DNA from: Hofstenia miamia
Taxonomy: Eukaryota > Xenacoelomorpha > Acoela
NCBI GenBank assembly: GCA_004352715.1
Contig: SCFE01000110.1
Coordinates: 1,389,919-1,453,918 of the forward strand
Direction of reading: 5' to 3'
DNA length: 64,000 nt
The position numbers and the translations under genes are program-made. Shown in pieces: positions 23,542-34,575 of the stretch (the stretch's first letter is position 1; the number at the start of each line of letters is the position of its first letter). The notes under the pieces are model-generated. The model was not told the DNA's origin and did no database searches. It saw nothing but the letters and a program-made list of their open reading frames with translations.

Positions 23542-24102
23542 TATGCTCTTCTTTTCTTTAAACTCATGCAGCATCATTCAAATAGGAATGCCTCTTTAGT
23601 TAATTTGCTAAAATTTATGATTGAATTGCAGAACAAAATTGAATTTTTCAAATTGCGTTGTCTCTTTTGCACCATATAGTATATTTTTCTGTGTACACAA
23701 AATTTACAGTTATTTATTAGGAATTTTTCACCATACGAAGCTTTGGTATAGCGATAAAAAATTATTTAAAAATGGATCTAAAACGGAAACTGGGACAGGC
23801 GTCAAATTTTTTGGGCTGAGCGGGATTGGGCCTATGTCCATCTATGCATGTAAGGGGCTTTGAGTCTAGATATTATGCAGTTTGAGATTTTCGTTGCACA
23901 CAGTTCCTGCTTTTTTAATTTTTTAAATCAGCCATTAGGAAAGGATTCGATTTTCTAATACATCAGGAATGAAGATGATGATCAATTTTTTGAAATTTTC
24001 GAAGAAACTGAACTCTAGCCAAATAAAGCAGCAAANAAAATCTTGTAGCTGGGTTAAATTATTTACAATGTGTATAGTTTATCTGTAGTTCCTTCATATC
24101 AC
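23542..24102. other. Non-coding stretch with a single-N join at 24036
   Basis: No gene seen. One N at 24036; no duplication around it was noticed. Confidence 0.4.
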
Positions 24103-24140
24103 CTGTCTCTTATACACATCTAGATTGGTATAAGAGACAG
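24103..24140. other. Probable Nextera mate-pair junction adapter (contaminant)
   Basis: The first 19 bases, CTGTCTCTTATACACATCT, are exactly the Tn5 mosaic end used in Nextera libraries. The next 19 bases are its reverse complement with a small change (AGATTGGT in place of AGATGTGT). The total of 38 bases equals the circularisation junction adapter of Nextera mate-pair libraries. It sits against a (TA)n run and a truncated LINE, which suggests a false join. Confidence 0.9.
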
Positions 24141-24165
24141 TATATATATATATATATATATATAT
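24141..24165. repeat. (TA)n microsatellite
   Basis: TA run immediately after the adapter-like sequence. Confidence 0.95.
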
Positions 24166-24169
24166 ACAA

Positions 24170-25290
24170 TAATTGAGAGCATCGTCTGCAAATTGTACAT
24201 GATTACTGTTAATGTGCTAATCCATATCATTTACATATAACTTACATATTAATGGACCCAGCACTGATCCTTGCGGTACTTAATGGCTTAGTTCTAATGA
24301 TTTTGATATTTCTTCTTTGAATTTCTCATAATGGTATCTATTACATAAATAACTACTTAGTAAATCTGTTAAAGAATCACTAAAATTATAAATTTGCTTT
24401 AACTTTACTAATAGAGTAGAATGCTTTATTAAAATAAATTCCTTTTAAATATCTAATGATGCTACATATTTTTCTAATCTAATTTTGATCTCCAGTTTTC
24501 AATAACGTAAAGTAAAGCATCATTTGTTGATCTACCTTTCTGAAATCCAAGCTGATGTTTTGATATTAATTCATTTTGTTCCTCATATATATTAATTTGA
24601 TTGCGTAGGTATTTTTCATGTATTTTATTAATTACTGTTATTATTGAAACGGGTAAGGGTAAAGTAATCAAGGTAAATTGGTTCTGCCAAACATTGATTA
24701 AATAAGTCACACAGGGGTCTCAATAAAATACAAATGCACCTTTCAACAATCAGGTTGAAACTTCACAATGTCCTTTCGCTTTGTTCAAATAAATTTTAAC
24801 TATTTTTTTGTGAAATTCTACTAGGTGATAAATCTTGGTTTATAGGGATCATAATATTTTCTAATATTGCGATGCTGATGATAGTAATGTTTAAACTTTG
24901 GATTTATATTGTCGTTCATTTCTAGTTTCACAAATATTTCATTTAGAATATTACTGATTTCTTTGTCATTTGCAATGCATTCACCATTATTATTTACTAT
25001 ATAGGAACTTCATTTTCATCTTTAAAATTTAAAGAAGCCTGAAATAAATAAATTCTTTTGTTTAACAGATTTTTTTCATTAAAAGAGTTTTGTAAAAATG
25101 CTTGTGGATCAAAATTGCATTTTGTTGAAGCTAATTGTTTTATAATGATTATAGTTGTCTATCGCTCTGCTTTGACAAAAGATTGCGTTGGCTTCATGCT
25201 TTTTTCTAATATATTCTTTCGTTTCTTTAACTATCCATATCGTCCACGCCTTTTTTGCATTCGTCATATTGTGTTTTGCTAATCTTTGTT
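24170..25290 (-). pseudogene. LINE endonuclease-RT linker and reverse transcriptase, decayed
   Basis: Reading the minus strand from 25290: KKAWTIWIVKETKEYIRKKH is typical of the LINE linker before RT; VNNNGECIANDKEISNILN near 25000 is the conserved pre-RT block. At 24474-24710 RT fingers appear, with HEKYLRNQINIYEEQNELI and HQLGFQKGRSTNDAL. Further down are VPQGSVLGPL and FADDA (about 24179-24193), the catalytic box. Several stops and frameshifts break the frame. It is cut off just past the catalytic box by the (TA)n and adapter-like sequence, so the thumb is missing for an artificial reason, not necessarily a biological one. Confidence 0.85.
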
Positions 25291-25388
25291 ATTGGAAAAA
25301 GCTTATGATAAATACTTGTTAAATTATGGATTATAAACATCATTTTTTTATTCAATGTTGTTCCAAAGTAATAATTGTAGATTAGCCC

Positions 25389-25389
<1 letters not shown>

Positions 25390-25430
<41 letters not shown>
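25390..25430. repeat. (TA)n microsatellite
   Basis: Uninterrupted TA dinucleotides. Confidence 0.95.
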
Positions 25431-25432
<2 letters not shown>

Positions 25433-25801
25433 ATATACATATTATGTTATATAATTAATTAAGTAGTAATTTTGACACGCCTCAATGGGACTTGGTGTGC
25501 CTTTTCTACATACAAAGTAGTTGAGTTGCATTCATGGACTATAGACCTATCTATTACCTTAACATTGGGTATGGAAAAAAATGAAGTTTTTGAAATTGCT
25601 TTTTTCATTGAAATACATATAATATTTCCATGAGTTCTAGAACACATCCTTTACATCGATCTTCCACCGCAATATATGTTTTCATTTAAACATTATATTT
25701 GACCACTTTACTTTTATATCATTACATAGTTTGAAATATATTTCACAAATTTTGCAACTGTATCTTAGTATTTTGCTAATCTTTACTTATTTCAGATTTT
25801 A

Positions 25802-25841
25802 TTTTTAAGAGCCGTTACACCTCTCGAACAACCCATTTTTG
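25802..25841 (+). repeat. Left terminal inverted repeat
   Basis: Inverted match to 27027-27065. Confidence 0.9.
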
Positions 25842-25972
25842 ACAGAAACCAAACGAACCAAATCGTCGCAAACTGACGCTTAAATTAAACAATTTGATTG
25901 GCTAATATTAATATATAAAATAAACCTGTTGCACGAAGTTCATTTTTGAAAATTTTCATCCAAGCCGAAGTT

Positions 25973-26137
25973 ATGGTAGAATTGTCGTGTAACTGCAGAA
26001 AAGGTAGATGTGTCCGTTGTAGTGGGTGTTATAGATGTGGATGCACTTGTGAGAAACGTATCGAAAAATTAACTTCTACTACAAAATCTAGTAAACGAAG
26101 ACGTCTTGGATATGGCCCCCTATATTACAGGACGTGA
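25973..26137 (+). CDS. 54-residue cysteine-cluster protein of the long-TIR element
   Basis: The first ATG is at 25973; the frame is open upstream but has no earlier ATG back to 25946. Residues 6-26 hold eight cysteines in the pattern CxCx4Cx2Cx2Cx2CxCxC, interleaved with Arg, Gly and Tyr. A Lys/Arg cluster (SSKRRRLGY) follows. The protein could bind zinc and nucleic acid, but this is inference from composition. No family is recognised with confidence; the spacing differs from the CXC domain of tesmin/TSO1 proteins. It ends in TGA inside the segment that is also present in the right arm. It could be a terminal exon of something longer hidden by the gap. Confidence 0.45.
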   Translation: MVELSCNCRKGRCVRCSGCYRCGCTCEKRIEKLTSTTKSSKRRRLGYGPLYYRT

Positions 26138-26204
26138 CAACATGTTTATTTAAAATAATGCGGAGTCGACACTCATAATCGTAATTAAGAGGCAGGAAAT
26201 ATAA

Positions 26205-26841
26205 NNNNNNNNNNNNNNNNNNNNNNNNNNNNNNNNNNNNNNNNNNNNNNNNNNNNNNNNNNNNNNNNNNNNNNNNNNNNNNNNNNNNNNNNNNNNNNNN
26301 NNNNNNNNNNNNNNNNNNNNNNNNNNNNNNNNNNNNNNNNNNNNNNNNNNNNNNNNNNNNNNNNNNNNNNNNNNNNNNNNNNNNNNNNNNNNNNNNNNNN
26401 NNNNNNNNNNNNNNNNNNNNNNNNNNNNNNNNNNNNNNNNNNNNNNNNNNNNNNNNNNNNNNNNNNNNNNNNNNNNNNNNNNNNNNNNNNNNNNNNNNNN
26501 NNNNNNNNNNNNNNNNNNNNNNNNNNNNNNNNNNNNNNNNNNNNNNNNNNNNNNNNNNNNNNNNNNNNNNNNNNNNNNNNNNNNNNNNNNNNNNNNNNNN
26601 NNNNNNNNNNNNNNNNNNNNNNNNNNNNNNNNNNNNNNNNNNNNNNNNNNNNNNNNNNNNNNNNNNNNNNNNNNNNNNNNNNNNNNNNNNNNNNNNNNNN
26701 NNNNNNNNNNNNNNNNNNNNNNNNNNNNNNNNNNNNNNNNNNNNNNNNNNNNNNNNNNNNNNNNNNNNNNNNNNNNNNNNNNNNNNNNNNNNNNNNNNNN
26801 NNNNNNNNNNNNNNNNNNNNNNNNNNNNNNNNNNNNNNNNN
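26205..26841. other. Assembly gap (637 N)
   Basis: Lies inside the long-TIR element and hides any transposase. Confidence 1.
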
Positions 26842-27026
26842 ATATTTGAAACCGAATAAACGGCAAGAAATTAGTTTTTTTGCTCGACTCCGCATTTTTT
26901 TGAATAATTATATTGTCATGTCCTGTAATATAGACGTCCGTGGTTTTAGATGTATACCTTAAAACCTATCAACACGGTTTAGTTCTTACTGACACTTCGA
27001 TTTAAGATTATCTGTCATCTGGTAGA

Positions 27027-27065
27027 AAAAATGGGTTGGTCGAGAGGTGTAACGGCTCTTAAAAA
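27027..27065 (-). repeat. Right terminal inverted repeat
   Basis: Inverted match to 25802-25841. Confidence 0.9.
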
Positions 27066-27067
27066 TA

Positions 27068-30000
27068 CGCTTTTCACAAATTTTTAGAATGTTAATTTTA
27101 CTTTTAAGTGTCCCACAAACTTATTACAAACTAATGGAAGAACATCTTAGACAAGTTTATGTTTATAATGAAATGTTTACATACTAAAACCGAAAATGCC
27201 CATTTCCAGTAATTTTCTCTGTTGGAAGGCGAAAGTTACCGACTTGTACTGGGAAAGGTAATTGAAGTTTAAAAAATTTATATTCTTTCAGAGCTACCAC
27301 ATTGCATGCTACATTACCTTCGAGAAATATTTAAATTTTCAATGTTGCTAATATCTGTAGATCTCTCATGTTTGCAAAATAACCAAAAAATATTGCAAAA
27401 TATATATACCTAGTTGGTTAATTGATCAATCAAGCAAAGGCCAAAAATTAGAATGAGCAAAATGTTTTATTTTGAATGTGAATTTAGAAGGGCACATTCT
27501 ACTAATTATATAAGAATTCTCAATGATTATAATTTTTGACTAAAATTTCAAATTTATTCTTTAAATTCAATTTCGATAAGTTTGATTTACATTGGTTTAA
27601 GCAACGGCATACTTAATGGTTATAAATATTCCATTAACGCCAACGAAATTGATTGGAAGTGAAAATATCATTTGTTCTTTGCGCATTCTATTTCAGAAAA
27701 ATGTAGCGTTAATGATCTCGTAATATCTTTAATGAAATAAGGGAACCTTATAATTTCCGTTGTTTCAAATTCTAATAAATTTCCTTTAATAAAAAACAAC
27801 CATGTACAAAGCCTTTTGTTTGACGTTTTCCGTTTTGTCGCCTTTTAGTTGAGTCCATAATTAAATTGGTGAAAATTAATTTAATACATATTGACTGAAT
27901 CATCAATGCATTTAACAGCAATATGAATAAGCACATCTTATAAATGCTTATCTTTTACAGAACAAAGAAAATTTCGTTGTTACGAAAAATTATTGAAATT
28001 TATATTTCACCGTTGCAATCTAGTTTTCTATTATATAAAATCTTAATTAAAAGCTTCATCTTTTAAATAAACATTTTTTGTTGTACAAAAAATATTTTTG
28101 GAACATTTTTTACAATGATATTACATTTTGTGTGAATTAAGATTAGATAATGCCAAGATGCTCTGAAATCATAGGTTTATTTTGAAGTTTTCAGTCTGAG
28201 GAATAGCTTAGGAAATCAATGTGGAGACAAATGCTTAATCTTCACATGTTTTACTTTATTTTCCTCTATATACACTATATTTTAAATGTAAGCATAAAAT
28301 AATAGCATGCCTCAAAATTTAGTTTACAACAAGTTATTAAATTTATAATTTAGCCTTAAAAATTCAGGGATGTCTTAAAATATTTTTATGGTTTGTAAAA
28401 AACAATTGAATGTTAATATTTCTAAAACAAATGAAAATACCCAAAATATGAAACCACAACGAGATAGACAAGAGTTTTTTCTTTCATTTTGCCCTTTGTC
28501 CGGGAGCTATCTCTGTCCAAATTATTCTTGCCGCAACATTTGACTTTGGCTAACAGCACTCCTCAATTGGTTTGGGAGAGCTATTCACCTATCAATAAAC
28601 AGGTAAAATTCTTTGTTGCTTTCATATGCTCGAATCCTTATAATTATGTGAAACTTATAAAGGTATGGAGAGAAGTTAAATCTTTCAAACAAAACTATTT
28701 AATATTTTCAATTTCTTCGGCCACAGCTATGCGCTTTAAAAGAAATTTTTGACATCACATTCAAGCATGTGCACCAAATGATAAGTCCATGGCTTATGAT
28801 GTCCAAATTTCCTAATAGGCTTACAGCAATTCTTCGTAGTTGTGGACAAATGGTTTGACCTTTTCAAAGTGCTGCAATCTGTTTAAGGATTAAGGGGAAA
28901 TCCTATAACCAAAGTCTTGAAAAAAATTATGCTGTGTTACACAAAGCGATGCAACTTCATGCTCTATTTTTTTTTCACTTTTGTAACAGAGAATGTAAAT
29001 CCACAAATTACATTTGTGAATACGTCTTGGAAAACCACTCTTTAAAAAATTTAAGTAAGAAATTTGTGATTGATTTTCTATCTGATTTATAATAAGTGTG
29101 TTGCAAGGTAAAATGCAATAAAAATTTGTTAGTAAAATAAAAAACAAAATACTCTTTATGAATACGTAAAACTCATCTACAATTTTTCAAAGTTTTTTGA
29201 TATTTGACTTAAATAAATTTATGCACGAATTTCTTCGGGTCTTAAATGAATTGCAAACAAGAAATAATTACTTTGGGGTTCTTAATCAAAAACATCAAAG
29301 CAAGTCCAATTACGTTGTAATAGCGTCCAGTAAAGTAACACTAAATGATTTGAAAACGGTGTTGAAATCATATTTCCAACATATTTCCAAATGCAAAGTT
29401 ACATTTCATAAAAAACTTTGAAAAATCAGTTACTAAATATTGAGAACAGTATGTATTTTTACAAACCTGCACATATAACAATTGACGTAATTCACATTAA
29501 ATGTGACAATAAAAATTTCTTCTTATAGTTATAAAATTACCTTCAAACTGGTAATATAAATTTAACTATTTAAAATGTGACATTCCGCATATTTAATTTA
29601 TCTAATCACAAACTAAAAAAAGGACATTTGAACTATGCGCTTATCAGCTTTGCATATTTGTACTTACACTAATAATAATTAACCCTATCTAAGTAATGAA
29701 AGTACATAATTTATTTCCACTGCATACATTCATAAGAATCTCGCCAATAAGCTTGTTCTAATTCAATTGCGTGAGTAAAAATATCATAGAAATACCCCTA
29801 AAATTTTTATCGTTATTGACGTCAGTTAAATTAGTTTAAAATAACATTGAGAATTTCTTTCTTGAAAATTTAAAAGATCTTTAAAATATTACATCTGGAT
29901 CATAGTCAAATTTATCCAACAATGCACAGTAGAATATAAACGGATTATATGTAATCTTTCTGTTCTCGCTTATTTTTCAAAAAAGAGTATTTTAAAGCAT

Positions 30001-30782
30001 ATCCTAGTAAACTCCAGTTTCAAAACAGTCATCTTTATTGCTGACATTTATATATAAAATGCAAAAACTTGTCTGTTTGGAACTTTTTTATTAAAAGCAG
30101 AGCAGTTCTGAATAATTAATCCTTCTTTTTCTGAAATTTTGTTATTTTGTAAATATATTTGCAAGCTTTTAATTGTATTAGTTGTAAAAATTTTGTTAAT
30201 TATATGAGAACAAAAAATCAATATTCTTCTTCTTCTTCTTCTTCAACTTCAAAACATTCCTAAAAGACTGAGATGCATATATACAGTTACAATATGAATA
30301 TCTCTATTAGAAAATTAATTTATTCCAGGATTTCAATTACGAATACTAATAGAATTAAATGTTCTCTCAAGTTAATTTCATAAATGAGTTCCACATCTCA
30401 TATACTGGGTTGTTTACAGAAGGTTGGTGATTCAATACAAAATTTCTTACGTCAGAAGAACAAACAAAAGAATCTTTCTTACACAAACTAAATTTATAAT
30501 TCTTAAAACAGGAATCTAAATCAATTAAGTTTTATAATTGAATATGCATGTGTAAATATCAAAAAATGCTAAAAGTTTTGGCGTCTGTATTTTGACCTTA
30601 ATGTTATAAAATAAACAATTTTCAATTACACAATATTTTTATTTAATTAGGTAACAAGACATGACGACTATCGTCTGCAAGATTAAAGTACAACATCCGA
30701 AATTTCACACTATGTTTTCATTAACAAACATATAGAGATGGACTTAAAAGTTTTATTCTAATGACAATCAGACAAAGATTTT
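27068..30782. other. Long AT-rich stretch without recognised genes
   Basis: Frames near 28489-28752 and 29197-29421 have no motif and are probably chance. A short (TTC)n run lies at 30224-30243. Confidence 0.4.
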
Positions 30783-30932
30783 CTACTTCAATTTAGTTCC
30801 ACTTTTATATAAGTCAGGCTTCGGCGCGTTCATAGACTTACAACATATTCTATTTTTTGGGTTATTCTTACGTTTTCCTTTGCCTTGAAGGATGCATTGC
30901 AATTCATAAACAATTTTTCTAATGAAAGTTTG
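30783..30932 (-). CDS. Candidate terminal exon, unassigned
   Basis: On the minus strand a TTTCTAAG acceptor-like sequence at about 30933-30940 precedes an open frame of 49 codons ending in TAG at 30783-30785. An AATAAAA signal follows some 25-30 bases downstream, near 30755. The peptide is rich in Lys and has three Cys (ELQCILQGKGKRKNNPKNR, then ICCKSMNAPKPDLY). Local GC content is higher than in the flanks. The family is not recognised and no upstream exon was identified, so this may be chance. Confidence 0.22.
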   Translation of the reverse strand, partial: QTFIRKIVYELQCILQGKGKRKNNPKNRICCKSMNAPKPDLYKSGTKLK

Positions 30933-33900
30933 CTTAGAAAAGCCCCCTTTTTCAAAATTTTGTTGACATAACCTAACTTAAATGGAAAACAGTATTTCAA
31001 ACTGACGTTGTTTTCAATTAATCAATATTCAAACTATATAATGGCATTGATATTGTGTACGATTAGATGCTGGGACAAATCAAAACGAAAGTTATTTAGC
31101 TCTTTACATGAACAACAGGTTTTTATATGTTCGTTTACCTTACCATTATTAGTGAAAAACTAAAGTCATTGATCCCAACCAATAATGGTGCTATTCATGA
31201 GATAGAAACAATTATATTAAAATAAAAATGAATAGATTATTTGGTATAATGGTAACCCTCTTAAATTCTCATTTAACAGTCTATTGTAGTTTTTGCTAAA
31301 GAACAATTGGCATTAAACGATATAAATGAATTGAAGTTCATGGGTATAATAGAAGCAATTATTTTAATAGTAATAATTTGTATTATTCAAATTCCTATAC
31401 AATTTCCTGCCAATACGAATTCAATCAATGAATTTCAAGTGATTTAAAGCACTGAAGTTAAAAATTATGAAATTATACTATTTAGGAAGATAAAAAGTTT
31501 ACTTTTAACTTAACTGAGTGAAAAACTTTTTGCACTCATTGTTTAAACCCATACTTGAGTATTAGATAAGGGTGATCTATAAATGTGGGCCATTTAGGCA
31601 AAAATTCAGAGCTCAAATTTGTCCATTAATAATGCATATGAATTGCTGTTGATTTCTTGTGTGCTTTTTTGGATCTTCGTCTATATATTTGTAAGAGATT
31701 GCCCGAAAAGAGCAATATAGTATTAAATCTAGGCGCATGTTACATGACAAACTTATAGACTGAATGTTTGACTTGATTGCTTTTGGATTTTAGGACCCAA
31801 GAATTTCGTAGTCTTAGTCTCATGCCTTTCCCAGTGTCACTAATTATTCTGATTACAAGATTAGCAGGGTCAATTCAATTCTAGCCCGTGTAAAACTAGC
31901 ATCAATGGTACCGGTGCCTTTAGTGATGTGCTAAGAAAAAATTTATTCTGAGTTTAAATTCCTTATGAAGATTAAAATTCCAATCTTAAATGGCTCATCA
32001 ATTGTTTCTATGAACTTATACAAGGCTTACAAAATTAGGCTCTTAAATCAAAAACTTCTTAAGGCGCTTGACAATTTCAATATTGTTTTTATATTTAGAA
32101 AACAATGCTAGTTGGTATGATTAAATTATTATTATATGAGCATTGCCACAATTTGTATAATAGTAAGTATTTCGAATTTAATCCCGCATATATTATGCTC
32201 CTCTTTGCACCGAAATTTTAATTTTCTTATCAAAAGTTGTGACCTTTTATTCGATTTAAATTTAATAATATTACAATCCAGCTGTGTATTCATATATACG
32301 GGACTCGGGCCTTGCCGGAAATGACTTATTTTGATTGACACCTGCTTTTACAATTGAAGCAAATTTTTTTCTAACCGCACCAATAGAATTTCCATATTTC
32401 TTCGTCCTTACCACTTTTCACTAATGTACGTATCCTGTTAATTAACTAATCTTATAAATCTGCGGTTTGGCAAAATATTATTTTATAAATGTCACTGGAA
32501 TTTGTTAGCAAATTTGAGATGCCTGAAATCGAGTTTTTATTTTAATTTATTTTTATTTAATCTAGAACAAGCTTGATATTGATATCTCTAATAGATTGTA
32601 TAATACTATTTTTTGCTTCTTTAAAGTTGTTTTAATATTATTTACCGTTCTGCATTGAATGCAGATTTCCCGCAGTTCCAAAAACTTTGAGGTATTTTTG
32701 GGTAAGTTTTGGGACACGATCCGACTGATTAGTATAAAGTGGTCTTCTACTCGTAAAACGTAAATTTTTTAAACCAATTTTAGAACAAAGTCACTAAACG
32801 TCCCGCCCCATATTGCCCCACTGAAAAAATCCTTATCAAATTTTCCTTTTTCAATGAATCAATTTTTCAATGTGTATGTTTTAATGATTATAATAAATCT
32901 CCAACTTAGAATGCAAAAGAGCCATAGATTAAGGAGTCCACTTGAATCTATCCAATAAATATGGTTCTTATTAAGGCTAGTTGAAGAATATCCTTTATAA
33001 TATAATATAAAATTAAAGCCATTAGTAATCTGCTAGTTTGCATTTCACATCAATAAAATTTCAAATTATAGAGAATTTATATGTCCATACTTCGTCTGCA
33101 AATTAGTCAACATCAACACATTAATGAGGCCTACCTTAAAGAGTCAAAGCAGCTCTAGTTTCAAACAAATTGATTAATACTGTGCTACCTTACTTACATT
33201 AAATATGATGAAACTGATCTGCAATGTTGCTATACAAATTTTCAATCCTCCAACTATTATCCCTTTGAAATTTCGTCAAATACATGAAGCGAACAGAATC
33301 CTTATATACAAACACTCCAAAGAAATCGATTTACTCATTGAATGACATTGGACTAAAATGCTCGTTTCATAATTCCATATATTTTTTTACAAAAAACTGT
33401 GCTATGAAACGTAAGCTACTAAAGCATTCCTTCCTCTACAAAGTGAGAGAATTAGATACGAAATCACGTTATAATTACGTTGATGATGACATCATTTTCA
33501 AAGAAGAAAGCAAAAACTCGATAAATTTTTGAAGCTCTCGATTTTTTCAAATCTAAATTTTATCTAGATTTCTGAGTTGACAGAAACTAGTTCATGTATT
33601 AATTCACCGGATTCAGCCCTTATGCCAAGTAGAGTTAAATTAGTTTACTTTTATTGTACCCATACGTTTGTGCTTAAATTCTAATATATATATAATATTT
33701 TTATTAGTATTAATATCTTCTACTTTTTCTCACAATTAGACTCCCTCAAATTCCCTTGTGTTTCACGCGTCTAGTGTTCTAACTACTACAACCGGGACTA
33801 ATCAACTTTTTTCAAGTTCTACATCTACATTTCATCTCTCTATTCTTGACTATCTTAGTTTTTCATTGCTTCCAACAGTTCTGTATTTTTATCAGTTTTT

Positions 33901-34437
33901 CACTATTTTCTCTATTTCTATCAAGCTATATTTCAATATGCTTACTTATAGTTTTATATCCGCTTAGCACTTCACTTCCGGATACGGTTCACGTTCCCTC
34001 TTGCTTTTAATCCGTATTGTTTACTCAAGACCTAATGCGTTCAAACTTAGAAGAGATGTAGATGAATGAACCAATAATCTAGAGGGCTATTTACGCATTG
34101 GTTTATTGGTTAATAAGACCCACATATCCCTTAATGATAATGAAAAAGGAAGTTTCGCTGAAACCAAGTGACCATAGATGATGTCACATTTGCTCCTACA
34201 TGTATGTTAACCCATCAGTGATTCTACAACTATCAATTGTTCTGTTTCTCTGTTTTTTATTATCAATTCAGCAGAATATTCATTCCTTTTGACTAAATCA
34301 TCCATCTGATAAATACAATGTTTATGCAATCAAAAAATTCAAGGATAGCGTTTCTATTAGTGTAAATATTTGATAGAACAATGAATTCTAACTTTTGAAA
34401 TAATTTGTTACACATGTAGACAATATGTATAAATATA
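30933..34437. other. AT-rich stretch without recognised genes
   Basis: Includes a frame at 33284-33532 with no recognisable domain. No structured repeat was seen. It is the downstream side of the gene ending at 34576. Confidence 0.4.
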
Positions 34438-34443
34438 TTTATT
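34438..34443 (-). terminator. Polyadenylation signal for the 34.6-kb gene
   Basis: AATAAA on the minus strand, about 130 bases after the stop codon of the 529-residue frame. Confidence 0.5.
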
Positions 34444-34575
34444 AGAAAAATTACATTATTCACAAATCCATCAAATTACAATTCTTAACTATATTTAACA
34501 ATTTTTTATCCACAAGTGTTATACCTTAGACTTGTAAAAATCAAACATTATCTACCGTAGTTCTGCCCGATTCTA

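Larger units (their letters stand above)
25802..27065. mobile_element. DNA element with long inverted repeats and TA target duplication
   Basis: The outermost ~39 bp at 25802-25841 and 27027-27065 are inverted copies differing at about one position (AAGAGCCGTTACACCTCTCG core). Both ends are flanked by TA (25800-25801 and 27066-27067). A second inverted match of about 50 bp lies further in, at 26120-26169 and 26884-26933 (ATTACAGGAC...AATGCGGAGTCGA). The spacing from each outer end is about 370 bases on the left but only 180 on the right, so the right arm lacks the section that carries the cysteine-cluster ORF on the left. A 637-base gap hides the middle. The TA duplication suggests a Tc1/mariner-like or related superfamily; no transposase is visible. 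Confidence 0.8.

Noticed and set aside
25459-25647. 62-codon minus-strand frame with fair residue composition and an ATG
   Set aside because: No recognisable motif, no poly(A) signal at the right distance, next to a microsatellite; too weak to call.
28489-29421. Plus-strand frames of 87 and 74 codons
   Set aside because: No motif and no splice or promoter context; consistent with chance.
33284-33532. 82-codon frame containing YVDDD
   Set aside because: The YVDD string alone resembles an RT box, but no other RT block surrounds it in any frame.
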